Shown here one piece after another: positions 56,401 to 63,641 of a stretch of DNA of 64,000 nucleotides. Numbering within the stretch: the stretch's first letter is position 1; the number at the start of each line of letters is the position of its first letter. The notes beneath the pieces are model-generated. The model saw nothing but the letters and a program-made list of their open reading frames with translations, was not told where the DNA came from and did no database searches. The translations under genes were made by a program, and so were the position numbers. This stretch comes from Parathalassolituus penaei (lineage in GTDB: Bacteria > Pseudomonadota > Gammaproteobacteria > Pseudomonadales > Oceanobacteraceae), in NCBI RefSeq assembly GCF_026626885.1, contig NZ_JAPNOA010000059.1, positions 327 through 64,326 of the forward strand, read 5' to 3'.

Positions 56401-57067
56401 CCTTGATGATGTCCTTGGCGTCTGCTTCATCACCGCCACTCACTGCCGCATAGGCTTTGGCAATGTTTCTGTTTTCCAGCAGTGCTTGCTCACGCCCTTT
56501 TTCCCAAGGTTTACCAGAAATTTGTTGGTAGGCATCACGGAATGGCTGGAGCAGATCACGGCTGTCGAGGTCTCGCTCAAACTGGGCGATATGGCCGTGT
56601 TTGCCATAGTAACCACACATCTCATCGAAGACTTTTACAAACACTGCAACCAGAGCATCTATCTGGTCCTTGCTGATGATGTCGGCCTTCTGATCTATGT
56701 TAAACAGAATGCTTTTGGCCGGTATCGCAGTGGCTTTTTCGATCAGTCCCTTGAGTATTGGATTGTCTTTGCACTTCGGCAGAAACTCCTGCAGAGCAGT
56801 CGTACCACCAACTTCATGGTTTTCCAGCAACAGTGCCAACATTTTCAACAGGTGGGACTTACCGGAACCAAAGAAGCCGGAAACCCACACACCATTAGCA
56901 CCAGCGTAACCTGTGTAAGCTTCCAGGAATTCTTCCATGCGCTTTTCGATTTCGTTGGTCAGTACGTATTCTTCCAACTCCAGGCGAAGGCTGGCGTTAT
57001 CATCGGCTTTGATAACGCCTTCTATAGGACGATCAACTTCCTTAAGAAACAGGGACTTCAAGCTCAT
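53456..57067 (-). CDS. brxC: BREX-1 P-loop ATPase BrxC
   Basis: A 1203-aa core ATPase. Walker A GFFGSGKS lies at 64-71 in VSGFFGSGKSHLLKML after an N-terminal extension characteristic of BrxC/PglY (EGVIKADD...LRLELEEYVLTNEI). FNIDQKADII and RLNFFVDEVGQYIADN (Walker B region around 260) follow. The C-terminal ~300 residues are highly helical, with coiled coil and a charged tail. It is required for methylation and exclusion and probably works with PglX/PglZ as motor or scaffold. It follows brxB by 15 nt. Size and motifs match type I BrxC (~1200 aa). Confidence 0.95.
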   Translation of the reverse strand: MSLKSLFLKEVDRPIEGVIKADDNASLRLELEEYVLTNEIEKRMEEFLEAYTGYAGANGVWVSGFFGSGKSHLLKMLALLLENHEVGGTTALQEFLPKCKDNPILKGLIEKATAIPAKSILFNIDQKADIISKDQIDALVAVFVKVFDEMCGYYGKHGHIAQFERDLDSRDLLQPFRDAYQQISGKPWEKGREQALLENRNIAKAYAAVSGGDEADAKDIIKGYKEHYKLSIDDFGQQVADYIERQPKGFRLNFFVDEVGQYIADNTKLMTNLQTVAETLATKCNGQAWVLVTAQEEMKSVIGEMNKQQSHDFSKIQARFKTKMKLTSADVAEVIQRRLLTKTDSAASQLNVLYDAEHNNFKTLFDFGDNSVSYRNFRDCDHFVQTYPFIPYQFALFQSAINNLSLHNAFEGRHSSVGERSMLGVFQQVAVQISDHKLGDLASFDLMFEGIRTSLKSQIQRAIIQAEQHLQDPFAVKVLKALFLVKYVREFKATVRNLCVLMLGSFQQPLSELREQIEHALNLLEQQTYIQRNGDLYEFLTDDEKDVEEEIKSTEVESTEVAALLHDLVFNRVIKQRKIRVSGGTGAGVDYNYSQKLDDKLFGREQELAINIISPFHEHSDNQQMLITSSTYNIDQLFVCLPSDDRLIRDLTTYKQTEKYVKLNFSSTQQESIKRILQDKGHQNQERYKTLEESLNKLIGKAKILVAGCELEISSTDAQSRIVQGFQELVTRAYPNLKMLRGVVFAEDMIKDILSNQGGTLLGGDATQMAESETEVLSFISSNSRTGIRTSLKSLVERFERKPYGWNYPAILCVLANLLVRNKVEAKVNSNTVEDHDLERVLRNTQSHGNTLLEPQQEFTPAQVRGLKDFYSDYFNQPAASSEPKALGTEIAQRFIDQVNDQLKPLVALANQYPFLQALNPVIDLLGNISKKPYSWFLIDLKREEDKLLDLKEDLIDPILQFMNGAQRGIYDDARKLLSTHKENFSYVDEAAEDIRQIRHALDDAKCFKGNRIQQIKQRIDQVHVLVDAQISAARASACQTLDTMQSRLETMESFLSLPDVRQQELLEPFGKLKNDIQQQQLIAVINDRLRRFEDDGYERLLSRINQMAEALNQQKKAATSQTAALSVTTEKAGISENFTGSVTPDKEDEVTPQPTVSFVAIRTLEHGYAKALIENEQDVESYLETLREALNSTLKSGKKVRV

Positions 57068-57082
57068 TACGTATCCTTCGTT

Positions 57083-57694
57083 TTATGCTTCGCAGTGGTA
57101 AATATTAAAGGCGCGGTAGTATTTGTCGTCTCGCAGCAGCCCAAACAGGTCGAGCGATGCACCGGATTCCAGAGAATGTGTGTACTCCCCCGGAAAGAAC
57201 ATCAAGGTCGGTCGGTCTTTGGCGACTTTCTGCAGGTTGTTCAAAACATTGTGCGAACGAATGTAAGGGAAAACCTCTCCCACCCCCGACAGCACCATAA
57301 TCTGGTGTTCTGTTGCGGCAATTTTTTGTGCCATCAAAGGGACGAGGTTGGACTCGGGGTCCAGAACACCTTGCAGCAATTCAATAAAGTCTTCTTTGCT
57401 CTCTTCAGGTTCAACTTCCAGAACCCTCTCCCAGATACCTTCTGCCTTGAATATTTCAATACAAAGGTCATAAAGATTCAGATGCAGCACGGATATACCG
57501 CGCTCAGCCAAGCGAGCAATCAGCTGCTTCTGTAGCTTGCTGATAGCTACTGCTTCAGAAGCAGCGTAAGAGCAGATGAAAAATGGCACTTCATTACCAA
57601 GGCCCTGCATTTTCAGAAAGCGTTCACCGGAAGTCACCGACAACAGGTGCTCAAAGCGCTCACTCATCGGTGCATTGGTTAGATCGGTAGTCAT
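57083..57694 (-). CDS. brxB: BREX protein BrxB (DUF1788)
   Basis: A 203-aa core protein of the DUF1788 family: N-terminal RFEHLLSVTSGERFLKMQGLGNEVPFFICSY, then AERGISVLHLNLYDLC, and C-terminal VFPYIRSHNVLNNLQ and LMFFPGEYT are the family blocks. It has no catalytic motif, and its biochemical role in BREX is unknown though it is required for function. It sits 2 nt after brxA and 15 nt before brxC. Confidence 0.92.
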   Translation of the reverse strand: MTTDLTNAPMSERFEHLLSVTSGERFLKMQGLGNEVPFFICSYAASEAVAISKLQKQLIARLAERGISVLHLNLYDLCIEIFKAEGIWERVLEVEPEESKEDFIELLQGVLDPESNLVPLMAQKIAATEHQIMVLSGVGEVFPYIRSHNVLNNLQKVAKDRPTLMFFPGEYTHSLESGASLDLFGLLRDDKYYRAFNIYHCEA

Positions 57695-57696
57695 TT

Positions 57697-58302
57697 TTAT
57701 CCTGGGTAGTCGTTTCTAAACAGCGGGAAGTAATCAAGCTCTGCCAGGTTGTTCTGTTTTATCAAACTGACCATCGCTGAAGGTAGTACGCATGGCTGAA
57801 TATGATCGTTCTGATCAATGAGCCCCGCTTCTCGCAACATCAAGAACAATACCTGCCGTAACTTCGTTTTTGTTGCACTGGTTATTTGATCAAGTTCTGG
57901 ATAGTAATTGGCTTTCTGCATCCAAAATGTGTCAAACGTGTCTCGAGGCAGGTCACAGATCAGACTGGTATACCGATCATTCATAACCTCTGCAGCGAAT
58001 TCACGAATCAGCCTGTAAGCCCGACATGCAGCGAGCCAGAGCATGAGAGACTGTGTCGCAGATTCAGACAGATAAATAAACTCAAGCTCGGTATCGGACA
58101 GGCATTGAAGACGGGTTCTTGTTTCCCGAAAAAGAATCTTCAGACTCGCGTATGTTCTGGCCTGAAGAAGATTTTCAGCGAAAACCATCTTCTTCACTTC
58201 CTCCCAGTTTCGCACATCCATGTACGCTTCAATCACAGCGAGCGACTCTCGTTGAAGCAGAGCACCGTTGGTGAAGGTAAGTTTGTAGTGTTTAGCTTGC
58301 AT
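57697..58302 (-). CDS. brxA: BREX protein BrxA (DUF1819)
   Basis: A 201-aa protein opening the operon. KLTFTNGALLQRESLAVIEAYM and NWEEVKKMVFAENLLQART...LFRETRTRL are the DUF1819/BrxA signature, and structural work on BrxA shows a helical, DNA-associating fold similar to NusB-like proteins. C-terminal RDTFDTFWMQKANYYPELDQIT continues the family alignment. Position as first gene, after an intrinsic terminator (58399-58438), indicates that the BREX promoter lies in 58303-58398. Confidence 0.92.
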   Translation of the reverse strand: MQAKHYKLTFTNGALLQRESLAVIEAYMDVRNWEEVKKMVFAENLLQARTYASLKILFRETRTRLQCLSDTELEFIYLSESATQSLMLWLAACRAYRLIREFAAEVMNDRYTSLICDLPRDTFDTFWMQKANYYPELDQITSATKTKLRQVLFLMLREAGLIDQNDHIQPCVLPSAMVSLIKQNNLAELDYFPLFRNDYPG

Positions 58303-58676
58303 GGTGGCCGCTTATGCGCTGGTAAAATCCCAAATATTACCATTGCTCGTTTTGTTAAGCACTTTCACCTCTCCAACACAAGCAGTCTATTCAGACACAA
58401 AAAAGCCCGAGCGGCCAGTTAACTGACGGCTCGGGCTTGTACCCACCCCTTACCCGTTTTGCACAGTGGCGTTTCGACTAATCGGACTTCCGAAGAACCC
58501 CTTTCTTCTAGCCTCATTCAAGGCAGCAACCGTGCATTCCGAATTGTTTTCGTATCGCGGCGCGGGTGCGAACTGGCACTTCGCGCGGCTAGCTCATCAG
58601 AGCGAACGAAAGTGGCTGTTTATGGCTGCCGGGCCATGAGCTTTGAGCCGCTCAGGTGCTATAGGGGTTCTTTACG
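58303..58676. other. Intergenic region upstream of brxA (promoter zone)
   Basis: About 370 nt between brxA and the upstream HTH gene. The part next to brxA (58303-58398) must contain the BREX promoter: on the minus strand an A/T-rich TAATATTT stretch lies ~35 nt before the start, but no confident -35/-10 pair could be chosen. The right part holds the terminator at 58399-58438 and a pair of inverted 10-mers, AAGAACCCCT (58493-58502) and AGGGGTTCTT (58663-58672), about 160 nt apart. Confidence 0.5.
58399..58438 (-). terminator. Intrinsic terminator ahead of the BREX operon
   Basis: On the minus strand AAGCCCGAGC (58438-58429) and GCTCGGGCTT (58412-58403) form a perfect 10-bp stem followed directly by a T-run (58404-58399). 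It ends transcription from the upstream HTH gene, isolating brxA from read-through. Confidence 0.85.
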
Positions 58677-59321
58677 CTACCAGTTAGCCGGATGAGTTAC
58701 CACATCATCCACAGGGTAGCCGTGATTCAGAAGCGCAGCACGGACGAGGTATTTAATTTGAACCTCACCATCTAGGGGTGAAGGAGTTCTCGGTTTAACG
58801 TCTGGATTATCAATGAAACCAAGAAGTTTTGTTACATCAAGATCCATACGAGCATAACAGATAAGCCAGTTCTCATCCTTGCCACAAGCAACCTTGTCCA
58901 GGGAAACCGGTGATAGATACAATGCATTGAATTTCCCCCTGCCGAGTGCATGAACGACGAGCTTGTATAGAGGCTCCCACTTGGCTTGCTGAGGATCTTG
59001 GCAATAGACTATTCGCTGAAGAATGACTTGACCTTCTACTTTATGCCATATACCTCCCTCCAAGGCCCCTGAAACTGCTCTGTAAAAGCGAAAAGATGCT
59101 CGCCGTAACTTGGAACCAAATACTTCCAGCAATGGCCTGAGTTGTTCTTCCGTGCCAGTCTTCGTTCCTTTCTTCCAGTCACTGACAATCGACTGTTGAG
59201 TACGACAGCTGGTTGCTATATCGGCTTGTGTCCAACCATCATTAAGGGCCAGACGAACCAGTTCTTTGGTTTGCTTGAATGGGCGTTTTTTGCGGTTCCT
59301 AGATGGTTTTTGGGCTTCCAT
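58677..59321 (-). CDS. HTH DNA-binding protein of unknown family upstream of BREX
   Basis: A 214-aa protein from ATG 59321 (an open frame extends to a TTG at 59384, without a ribosome site). Residues ~1-20 are very basic (SRNRKKRPFKQTK), and NDGWTQADIATSCRTQQSIVSDWKKG (about residues 28-53) is a helix-turn-helix. The C-terminal ~140 residues (FRFYRAVSGALEGGIWHKVEGQVIL and later DKVACGKDENWLICYARMDLDV) match nothing I can name. Its place directly upstream of the operon, on the same strand, suggests a regulator of BREX or of the island. It is separated from brxA by a terminator. Not a WYL BrxR-type regulator. Confidence 0.65.
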   Translation of the reverse strand: MEAQKPSRNRKKRPFKQTKELVRLALNDGWTQADIATSCRTQQSIVSDWKKGTKTGTEEQLRPLLEVFGSKLRRASFRFYRAVSGALEGGIWHKVEGQVILQRIVYCQDPQQAKWEPLYKLVVHALGRGKFNALYLSPVSLDKVACGKDENWLICYARMDLDVTKLLGFIDNPDVKPRTPSPLDGEVQIKYLVRAALLNHGYPVDDVVTHPANW

Positions 59322-59389
59322 TCTGTCTCTCAATCTATCCAAAATAAAATAGAGGCAGGAGGCTACTACACCCTCCGGCCTCAAATCAC

Positions 59390-59521
59390 CTACTTACCCT
59401 TGCGGTTCGGGTTCAACTGCTTGCCACGATTGCCCTGGTTTTTGTCGTAGGTTGTGTTGGTCCCTGACGTACCCTTGTTCGGGTTTTTGATGTCACCTTG
59501 GTGGTTTGATTGCTTGGCCAT
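59390..59521 (-). CDS. 43-aa basic, Asn/Lys/Gly-rich small protein
   Basis: A short reading frame: ATG 59521, TAG at 59392-59390, preceded by AGGAG seven bases upstream. The product begins MAKQSNHQGDIKNPN and continues with repeated N-x-N/G-K turns (NKGTSGTNTTYDKNQG, KQLNPNRKGK). It lacks hydrophobic residues, so it is probably disordered and nucleic-acid- or protein-binding. Similar small open frames recur in gammaproteobacterial islands as far as I recall. It ends 69 nt before the HTH gene, same strand, and follows phased TGATAA repeats, so the two are likely one transcript. Confidence 0.6.
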   Translation of the reverse strand: MAKQSNHQGDIKNPNKGTSGTNTTYDKNQGNRGKQLNPNRKGK

Positions 59522-59580
59522 GGTCTTTCTCCTATTGATAACCTGACCCTCACAGTACCTCACCCTAAAAATCGTGCGAC

Positions 59581-59617
59581 TGATGATTCAATGATAAATA
59601 GTGATAATTGGTGATAT
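59581..59617. promoter_or_regulatory. Helically phased TGATAA repeats, candidate operator
   Basis: TGATGA at 59581, TGATAA at 59592, TGATAA at 59602 and TGATAT at 59612 recur at 11-, 10- and 10-bp steps, so the same DNA face. They lie 60-130 nt upstream of the 43-aa gene. A related inverted pair, TGATAA-N6-TTATCA, lies between xis and xre (62472-62489), hinting that the island's XRE protein or the HTH protein binds both. Confidence 0.45.
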
Positions 59618-59654
59618 TTTCGGCGTATACCCTGGAAGGGACATCTGATCTGCT

Positions 59655-60497
59655 TCACTCCAACTCAAAGCTGTTATCCACCATGATCTCAATGGCAGAA
59701 ATCTCCTGTTCTACGCCTTGGGCATTGGCTTTTGGGATGGTCCTAGCAACATACCTGATCATCTTTCGAGTGGCATGCGCCTCGGCAAGGGGCAGAAAAA
59801 TGTCAGAGTTTGTGCATTTGAATGAAAGGCTCTTCCCCAAGGCTCGGTTGTGCTCGACTGGAAAAAGAAACACTTCATTTTTCGACGCACGAAACCCGTC
59901 GACAAGTGCAATACCCGAGACATCCTCAGACTGAAACTCTCGAAGTTCCGGTTCTCGCACATGCCCAGAAACAATGATCGGTTCGGATGAGTTCAAATCT
60001 AAAGAGACAGAAAAAGTCTGTTGCAACGGCCTGCCGCCATTCACCTGAATGAATTTTTCAATTTGTTCACTGACGCAGTCCAAGTCGTCAAACTCTCGAG
60101 ATTCATCTGCGCTCAATGCGGCCGAAAAAAGCTCCGCCGTACCGTGTGTGATTCGGGACAAAACATGGAAGGCAAGCTGCTGTAATTCACTTCTGATGCC
60201 TACGGAGAGCTCGGTTGAGGCCTCAATTGAGGCAAGCCACTGCTGATCCTGACCAGCATCCGGTCTTGCAACATGAGGGTGAATATCAAAATAAACTGCC
60301 TCTCTGGGCATGGTTTCCAGAACGAAGCTAGAAAAGACTCGTTTTACAAGCTCAAGAATTTTTTTAAGTTCAGCGGGAATCAGTGCACGATCCGGGAACT
60401 TCAAATGCGAGTCTTCGGCAATAATCTGAGCCCCCTGAAATCTCAGCAAAAGAACAACCGCATTCGAACTTCCCAATGATTCAACTTGATGCGCCAT
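59655..60497 (-). CDS. Uncharacterised protein (280 aa)
   Basis: Start at ATG 60497 with GGAGG seven bases upstream. An upstream frame to 60530 has no ribosome site. The product is soluble, without signal or membrane segments. It contains VVLLLRFQGAQIIAED near the N-terminus, a long helical middle, and a beta-rich end (PIIVSGHVREPELREFQ ... IALVDGFRASKNEVFLFP ... ISAIEIMVDNSFELE). I recognise no family. It lies between the integrase module and the HTH/43-aa genes, on the same strand as BREX. Confidence 0.6.
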   Translation of the reverse strand: MAHQVESLGSSNAVVLLLRFQGAQIIAEDSHLKFPDRALIPAELKKILELVKRVFSSFVLETMPREAVYFDIHPHVARPDAGQDQQWLASIEASTELSVGIRSELQQLAFHVLSRITHGTAELFSAALSADESREFDDLDCVSEQIEKFIQVNGGRPLQQTFSVSLDLNSSEPIIVSGHVREPELREFQSEDVSGIALVDGFRASKNEVFLFPVEHNRALGKSLSFKCTNSDIFLPLAEAHATRKMIRYVARTIPKANAQGVEQEISAIEIMVDNSFELE

Positions 60498-60758
60498 GCC
60501 ATTTCCTCCAATTCCTCGTCGGCTAAGCACACCACGTTGAAAAGGTTTTTGGCAACACCATGTTTTTCTTCAAGCAACTGATTTAGAAAGCTTTTTTTGC
60601 AAAAGATAGTATTCTTTTGGAAATGTTTCATTTTGTAAAAAATATCAAAATCCCTGATAACTCATGGAGTTACTAGTGATTTTCCGATTTCCCGAATCGT
60701 CTCCTGAGAGCTCTGCCTTTTTTGTTTCATTCTGTGTTTTTGAGACGCAAATCCCATT

Positions 60759-61007
60759 TCAGAAGAGGTCTCCAGGTAAAAGACGAACAAACTCCTGTCG
60801 CAAATGACCAGTTGTCCGTTGCTCCCCTGTACACGACAAGTACTGCGAATAAACCCAAACAAGAACTGCTTTATGATTGTCACATCGACCTTTTACTCCC
60901 AAGAATCCGGCCAAACCAAAGCCAGGCTGAATTCGGTATCGGGCAATGAGCCACTCAGATAACTCTCGAACAACCAAGGGAAACTGACCGTTGATAGGAT
61001 GAATCAT
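60759..61007 (-). CDS. Small protein coupled to the integrase (82 aa)
   Basis: The ATG at 61007 lies inside the integrase stop (ATGA overlap) and has GGGAGG seven bases upstream, so it is translated by coupling with int. The sequence MIHPINGQFPLVVRELSEWL continues IARYRIQPGFGLAGFLGVKG and later SCTGEQRTTGHLRQEFVR. Not recognised. The coupling is stronger evidence than composition, since it is short. It could be an integrase accessory factor. Confidence 0.55.
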   Translation of the reverse strand: MIHPINGQFPLVVRELSEWLIARYRIQPGFGLAGFLGVKGRCDNHKAVLVWVYSQYLSCTGEQRTTGHLRQEFVRLLPGDLF

Positions 61008-62215
61008 GAAGCCACCTCCCGTGAGGTTCCGGCAACCAGGTTCTCAAATGCCGAACCATCCATGCGGGTCAAATTCGGAACATAGCGCGAGTAAACCGTG
61101 AACAGCATTTCCGTGGAGGAATGCCCCAGCAAGCGGGCGACCCACTCAGGATTCTCTCCAGATGCCAGAAGCAGTGTGGCAGCGGTATGTCGAGTTTGAT
61201 ATGGACGACGTTTTGCCAGTCGAAGGTTTCTTAAAAGTGGATACCACACCCTTTTGGTGACGTTGTTTTGGTCCAACGGCTCACCTTGCATATTGCAGAA
61301 TACGTAACGACTCAGCCTCCCCGTGGCTGATTTCTGACTCATAAGAGCCTCGTAGACAGGCCCGAGCATCGGGATCTCACGCTGCGAACCATTGTTTTTG
61401 GTGTATTCAGTTTTTCCGGCAATCAGAGTCTCGCGCACAAGAATCTGACGGCGTTCAAAATCGACATACTCCCATTTCAGGCCATCAACCTCACCGGTTC
61501 TCATTCCAGTGAAAAAGCGCACTGTGTAGTAGTTACGAAAGTCTTCCCGAACCTTCTCAATGATCCGATTCACTTCAAGCAACGAAAATGGTTCGATATG
61601 CACTTTCTGCAATTTGAGCGGCTTGATATTGCGGTATGGACTTTCGAAACCATAGCGATCGGCCGCCTCTGTCATGATCATGCTCAGAATTCCCATCCGA
61701 TTGTTCACCGTTTTGGCTGTGACCGTAGCGTTGCCATTGCGCCCCGGCAAAGATGCCTGCTGCACTCGAAAGTTCATCAAGTCGTCTTTGGAGATCTGCG
61801 CCAACGGCGTCTTTCCAAATGCAGGCAATAAAGCACTATCCAACAGCGATCGTACGTTCCTCAAATGGGACGAGCGCCATTCAACAGATTTTTCAGAAAA
61901 CCACTGCTCTGCAAAAATACCGAACGCAGGTGCTTTGTGATTTGAAGATCTGGCGGTTGGCTTATCAGGGAGAATCTCCAAGGTTCCATTTTCAACAGCC
62001 TCCACTTTTTTACGGTTGCTGCTCTCCGGAAAAAAATCGGCATAGGTAAACTCACCCAGCGTGATTTTTGCCTGAATCCGCTGCAGAACAGACTCCAGTT
62101 GCTTCCTGTTCTTAGGCGTATCATCGAGCAGCGTCTGCTCCCGGCATCGCATACCGAGGTAACGAAAATCCAGAAACAGCTTACCTGTCTCTACACGAAC
62201 CCGAACGCTAGCCAT
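61004..62215 (-). CDS. int: Tyrosine integrase (DUF3596 arm-binding type)
   Basis: A 403-aa site-specific recombinase. The N-terminal ~65 residues (VRVETGKLFLDFRYLGMRCREQTLL...RNRKQLE..QAKITLGEFTYADFFP) are the DUF3596 arm-type DNA-binding domain. The SAM-like core-binding domain covers ~100-200, and the catalytic domain shows R239 in FFTGMRTGE, K region, R342 in PYQTRHTAA, H365 in RLLGHSS and nucleophile Y375 in TVYSRYV. The Tyr in place of the first His of HxxR is common in this subgroup. It mediates integration into the tRNA(fMet). The start is ATG 62215 with GGAGGTG upstream. It overlaps xis by 8 nt. Confidence 0.93.
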   Translation of the reverse strand: MASVRVRVETGKLFLDFRYLGMRCREQTLLDDTPKNRKQLESVLQRIQAKITLGEFTYADFFPESSNRKKVEAVENGTLEILPDKPTARSSNHKAPAFGIFAEQWFSEKSVEWRSSHLRNVRSLLDSALLPAFGKTPLAQISKDDLMNFRVQQASLPGRNGNATVTAKTVNNRMGILSMIMTEAADRYGFESPYRNIKPLKLQKVHIEPFSLLEVNRIIEKVREDFRNYYTVRFFTGMRTGEVDGLKWEYVDFERRQILVRETLIAGKTEYTKNNGSQREIPMLGPVYEALMSQKSATGRLSRYVFCNMQGEPLDQNNVTKRVWYPLLRNLRLAKRRPYQTRHTAATLLLASGENPEWVARLLGHSSTEMLFTVYSRYVPNLTRMDGSAFENLVAGTSREVAS

Positions 62216-62441
62216 GACAAACACCTCCGGCAGCCATAGGAATCGCCATCGCCTCTTTCGATGCGTCCAGCATGTCTCCTTCGATTACTTCCCAGATGTA
62301 GAGAATTTTGCGACCGCCAAATGGGCGGATGTAGTGACGACCTTCCAGCAGCACGCTGTCTTTGAGGCAGTTACGGATTGTGCGGGCGTCGTACTTGATG
62401 CGAGCAGAGAGTTCCTCTGTTGTCAGGTAGGTATTGCTCAT
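62208..62441 (-). CDS. xis: Excisionase-like HTH protein
   Basis: A 77-aa protein: TYLTTEELSARIKYDARTIRN is a helix-turn-helix of excisionase/AlpA style, then the RPFGGRKILYIWEVIEGDML wing, followed by a short tail. It is a recombination directionality factor that would bend DNA at the attachment site to allow excision. GAGGA precedes the ATG. It overlaps the int start by 8 nt. The divergent xre gene lies upstream, with a palindromic operator between the two. Confidence 0.75.
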   Translation of the reverse strand: MSNTYLTTEELSARIKYDARTIRNCLKDSVLLEGRHYIRPFGGRKILYIWEVIEGDMLDASKEAMAIPMAAGGVCHG

Positions 62442-62471
62442 GCGACCATTCCTCGTACTTCGTTAATCCAA

Positions 62472-62489
62472 TGATAACTTTTATTATCA
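62472..62489. promoter_or_regulatory. Palindromic operator between xis and xre
   Basis: TGATAA (62472-62477) and TTATCA (62484-62489) are perfect inverted half-sites separated by 6 bp, in the 124-nt space between divergent xis-int and xre. TGATCA palindromes (62492, 62516) and TGATAA (62536) repeat nearby. The site could be bound by the XRE protein to repress excision and integration. Confidence 0.5.
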
Positions 62490-62565
62490 CTTGATCATAA
62501 ATATACACGGTCAGATGATCAGTTCAAGTTGTTTTTGATAATTTATTTAATCATTTGAGCATCCA

Positions 62566-62787
62566 ATGATCCGTTTTCATCTAAAGAAGCTGATTGCTGA
62601 CAAAGAGTTCGCCGAGAAACGGCGGGTAACCATCGCGGAAATTTCAGAGGCAACCGGCATCAATCGCATGACCCTATCGAAGATGATCAACCACCCAGGC
62701 CACAGCACAGTCACGGATAATCTGGACAAGCTATGCAGATACTTCGACTGCCCAGTCGAAGAGCTGATCACCTACGTAAAAGAGTGA
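62566..62787 (+). CDS. XRE-family (Cro/CI-type) transcriptional regulator
   Basis: A 73-aa protein formed almost entirely by an HTH_26-type domain: MIRFHLKKLIADKEFAEKRR begins helix 1, then VTIAEISEATGINRMTLSKM as the recognition-helix pair, and a DNLDKLCRYFDCPVEELI helix as usual in this subgroup. It is transcribed divergently from xis-int. It is a probable repressor of the island's mobility genes. The ribosome site is weak (only GAGC in the preceding 10 bases). Confidence 0.85.
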   Translation: MIRFHLKKLIADKEFAEKRRVTIAEISEATGINRMTLSKMINHPGHSTVTDNLDKLCRYFDCPVEELITYVKE

Positions 62788-63204
62788 TGACAAAAAATTT
62801 CGAAAAATTTTCCAACGCACGAGCCCTACGGTCATTTCTGTCGCCCAACACGGTGATTTTTTGAAGGCGGCAGCCACAATCCAGGCACAGAGTGGGCACA
62901 GAGACATTTTTTGAGGATTTGGCAATGTCGAATGACAATCAAGAAATGGATCTTCATCCGTCGTGGCTCGTCGATCCATACGGTAAAAATTGCAGAGAGG
63001 GGAGCAAGAGAACAAATGCTTAGGCACACGCCCCTTAAGGTCACCGACTAACCAGAAGCAACAAAAGCTAAAAACAGGGGGAAAAGAATGCGGAGGAGCA
63101 AATAGCCACTACAGTCAAAACTTCGACGCAAAAAACAGCCAAACTAACCGTAAAAGCAGATAAACTAACAGCTTATTTAGGATAATTTCAGATTATTGTT
63201 CCCA
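62788..63204. other. Gene-free right end of the island
   Basis: About 415 nt without a supported gene. Two short minus-strand frames here (ending at 62731 and 62832) overlap the xre gene or have no ribosome site, and I reject them. The stretch holds the paired GGCACAGA words (62884, 62895) and A/T-rich blocks. It separates xre from the right flanking repeat. Confidence 0.5.
62884..62902 (+). promoter_or_regulatory. Candidate right arm-type integrase sites
   Basis: GGCACAGA at 62884-62891 and 62895-62902, in direct orientation, 11 bp apart, i.e. about one helical turn. The same word occurs at the left island end (35888). A related GGCACGG lies 12 bp from it. It is consistent with arm sites for integrase or excisionase. 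Confidence 0.35.
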
Positions 63205-63464
<260 letters not shown>

Positions 63465-63641
63465 TCAGAGGCTGCGAATAATACGGATACCACCCACAGG
63501 TGTCAATAGTGATTTTGCAAAATTATTACGAAGCCTGAGCAGATACAGTCTCGTTACAAAAAGGCTTGCAGAACGCTGGCGACAAAACGGCCGGGATGAT
63601 AGGTTACGAACACATAAAATAACAACAATAAAGATACGCCT

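Noticed and set aside
56246..57535. 429-aa plus-strand frame
   Set aside because: Antisense to brxC and brxB, which have strong motif support. Composition is typical of a shadow frame.
41343..58302. DISARM, Dnd or type I restriction-modification cluster
   Set aside because: The presence of brxA, brxB, brxC, pglX, pglZ and brxL in this order fits BREX type I, and no hsdR/hsdS, drmA or dnd genes exist.
60443..60631. 62-aa minus-strand frame upstream of the 280-aa unknown gene
   Set aside because: It overlaps the better supported start at 60497, lacks a ribosome site and shows no family signal. Possible leader peptide, but not supportable.
60662..60883. 73-aa minus-strand frame
   Set aside because: Overlaps the integrase-coupled 82-aa ORF in another frame and has no ribosome site.
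62731..63044. Two overlapping minus-strand frames right of xre
   Set aside because: The first runs into the xre coding region antisense; neither has a ribosome site or recognisable composition.
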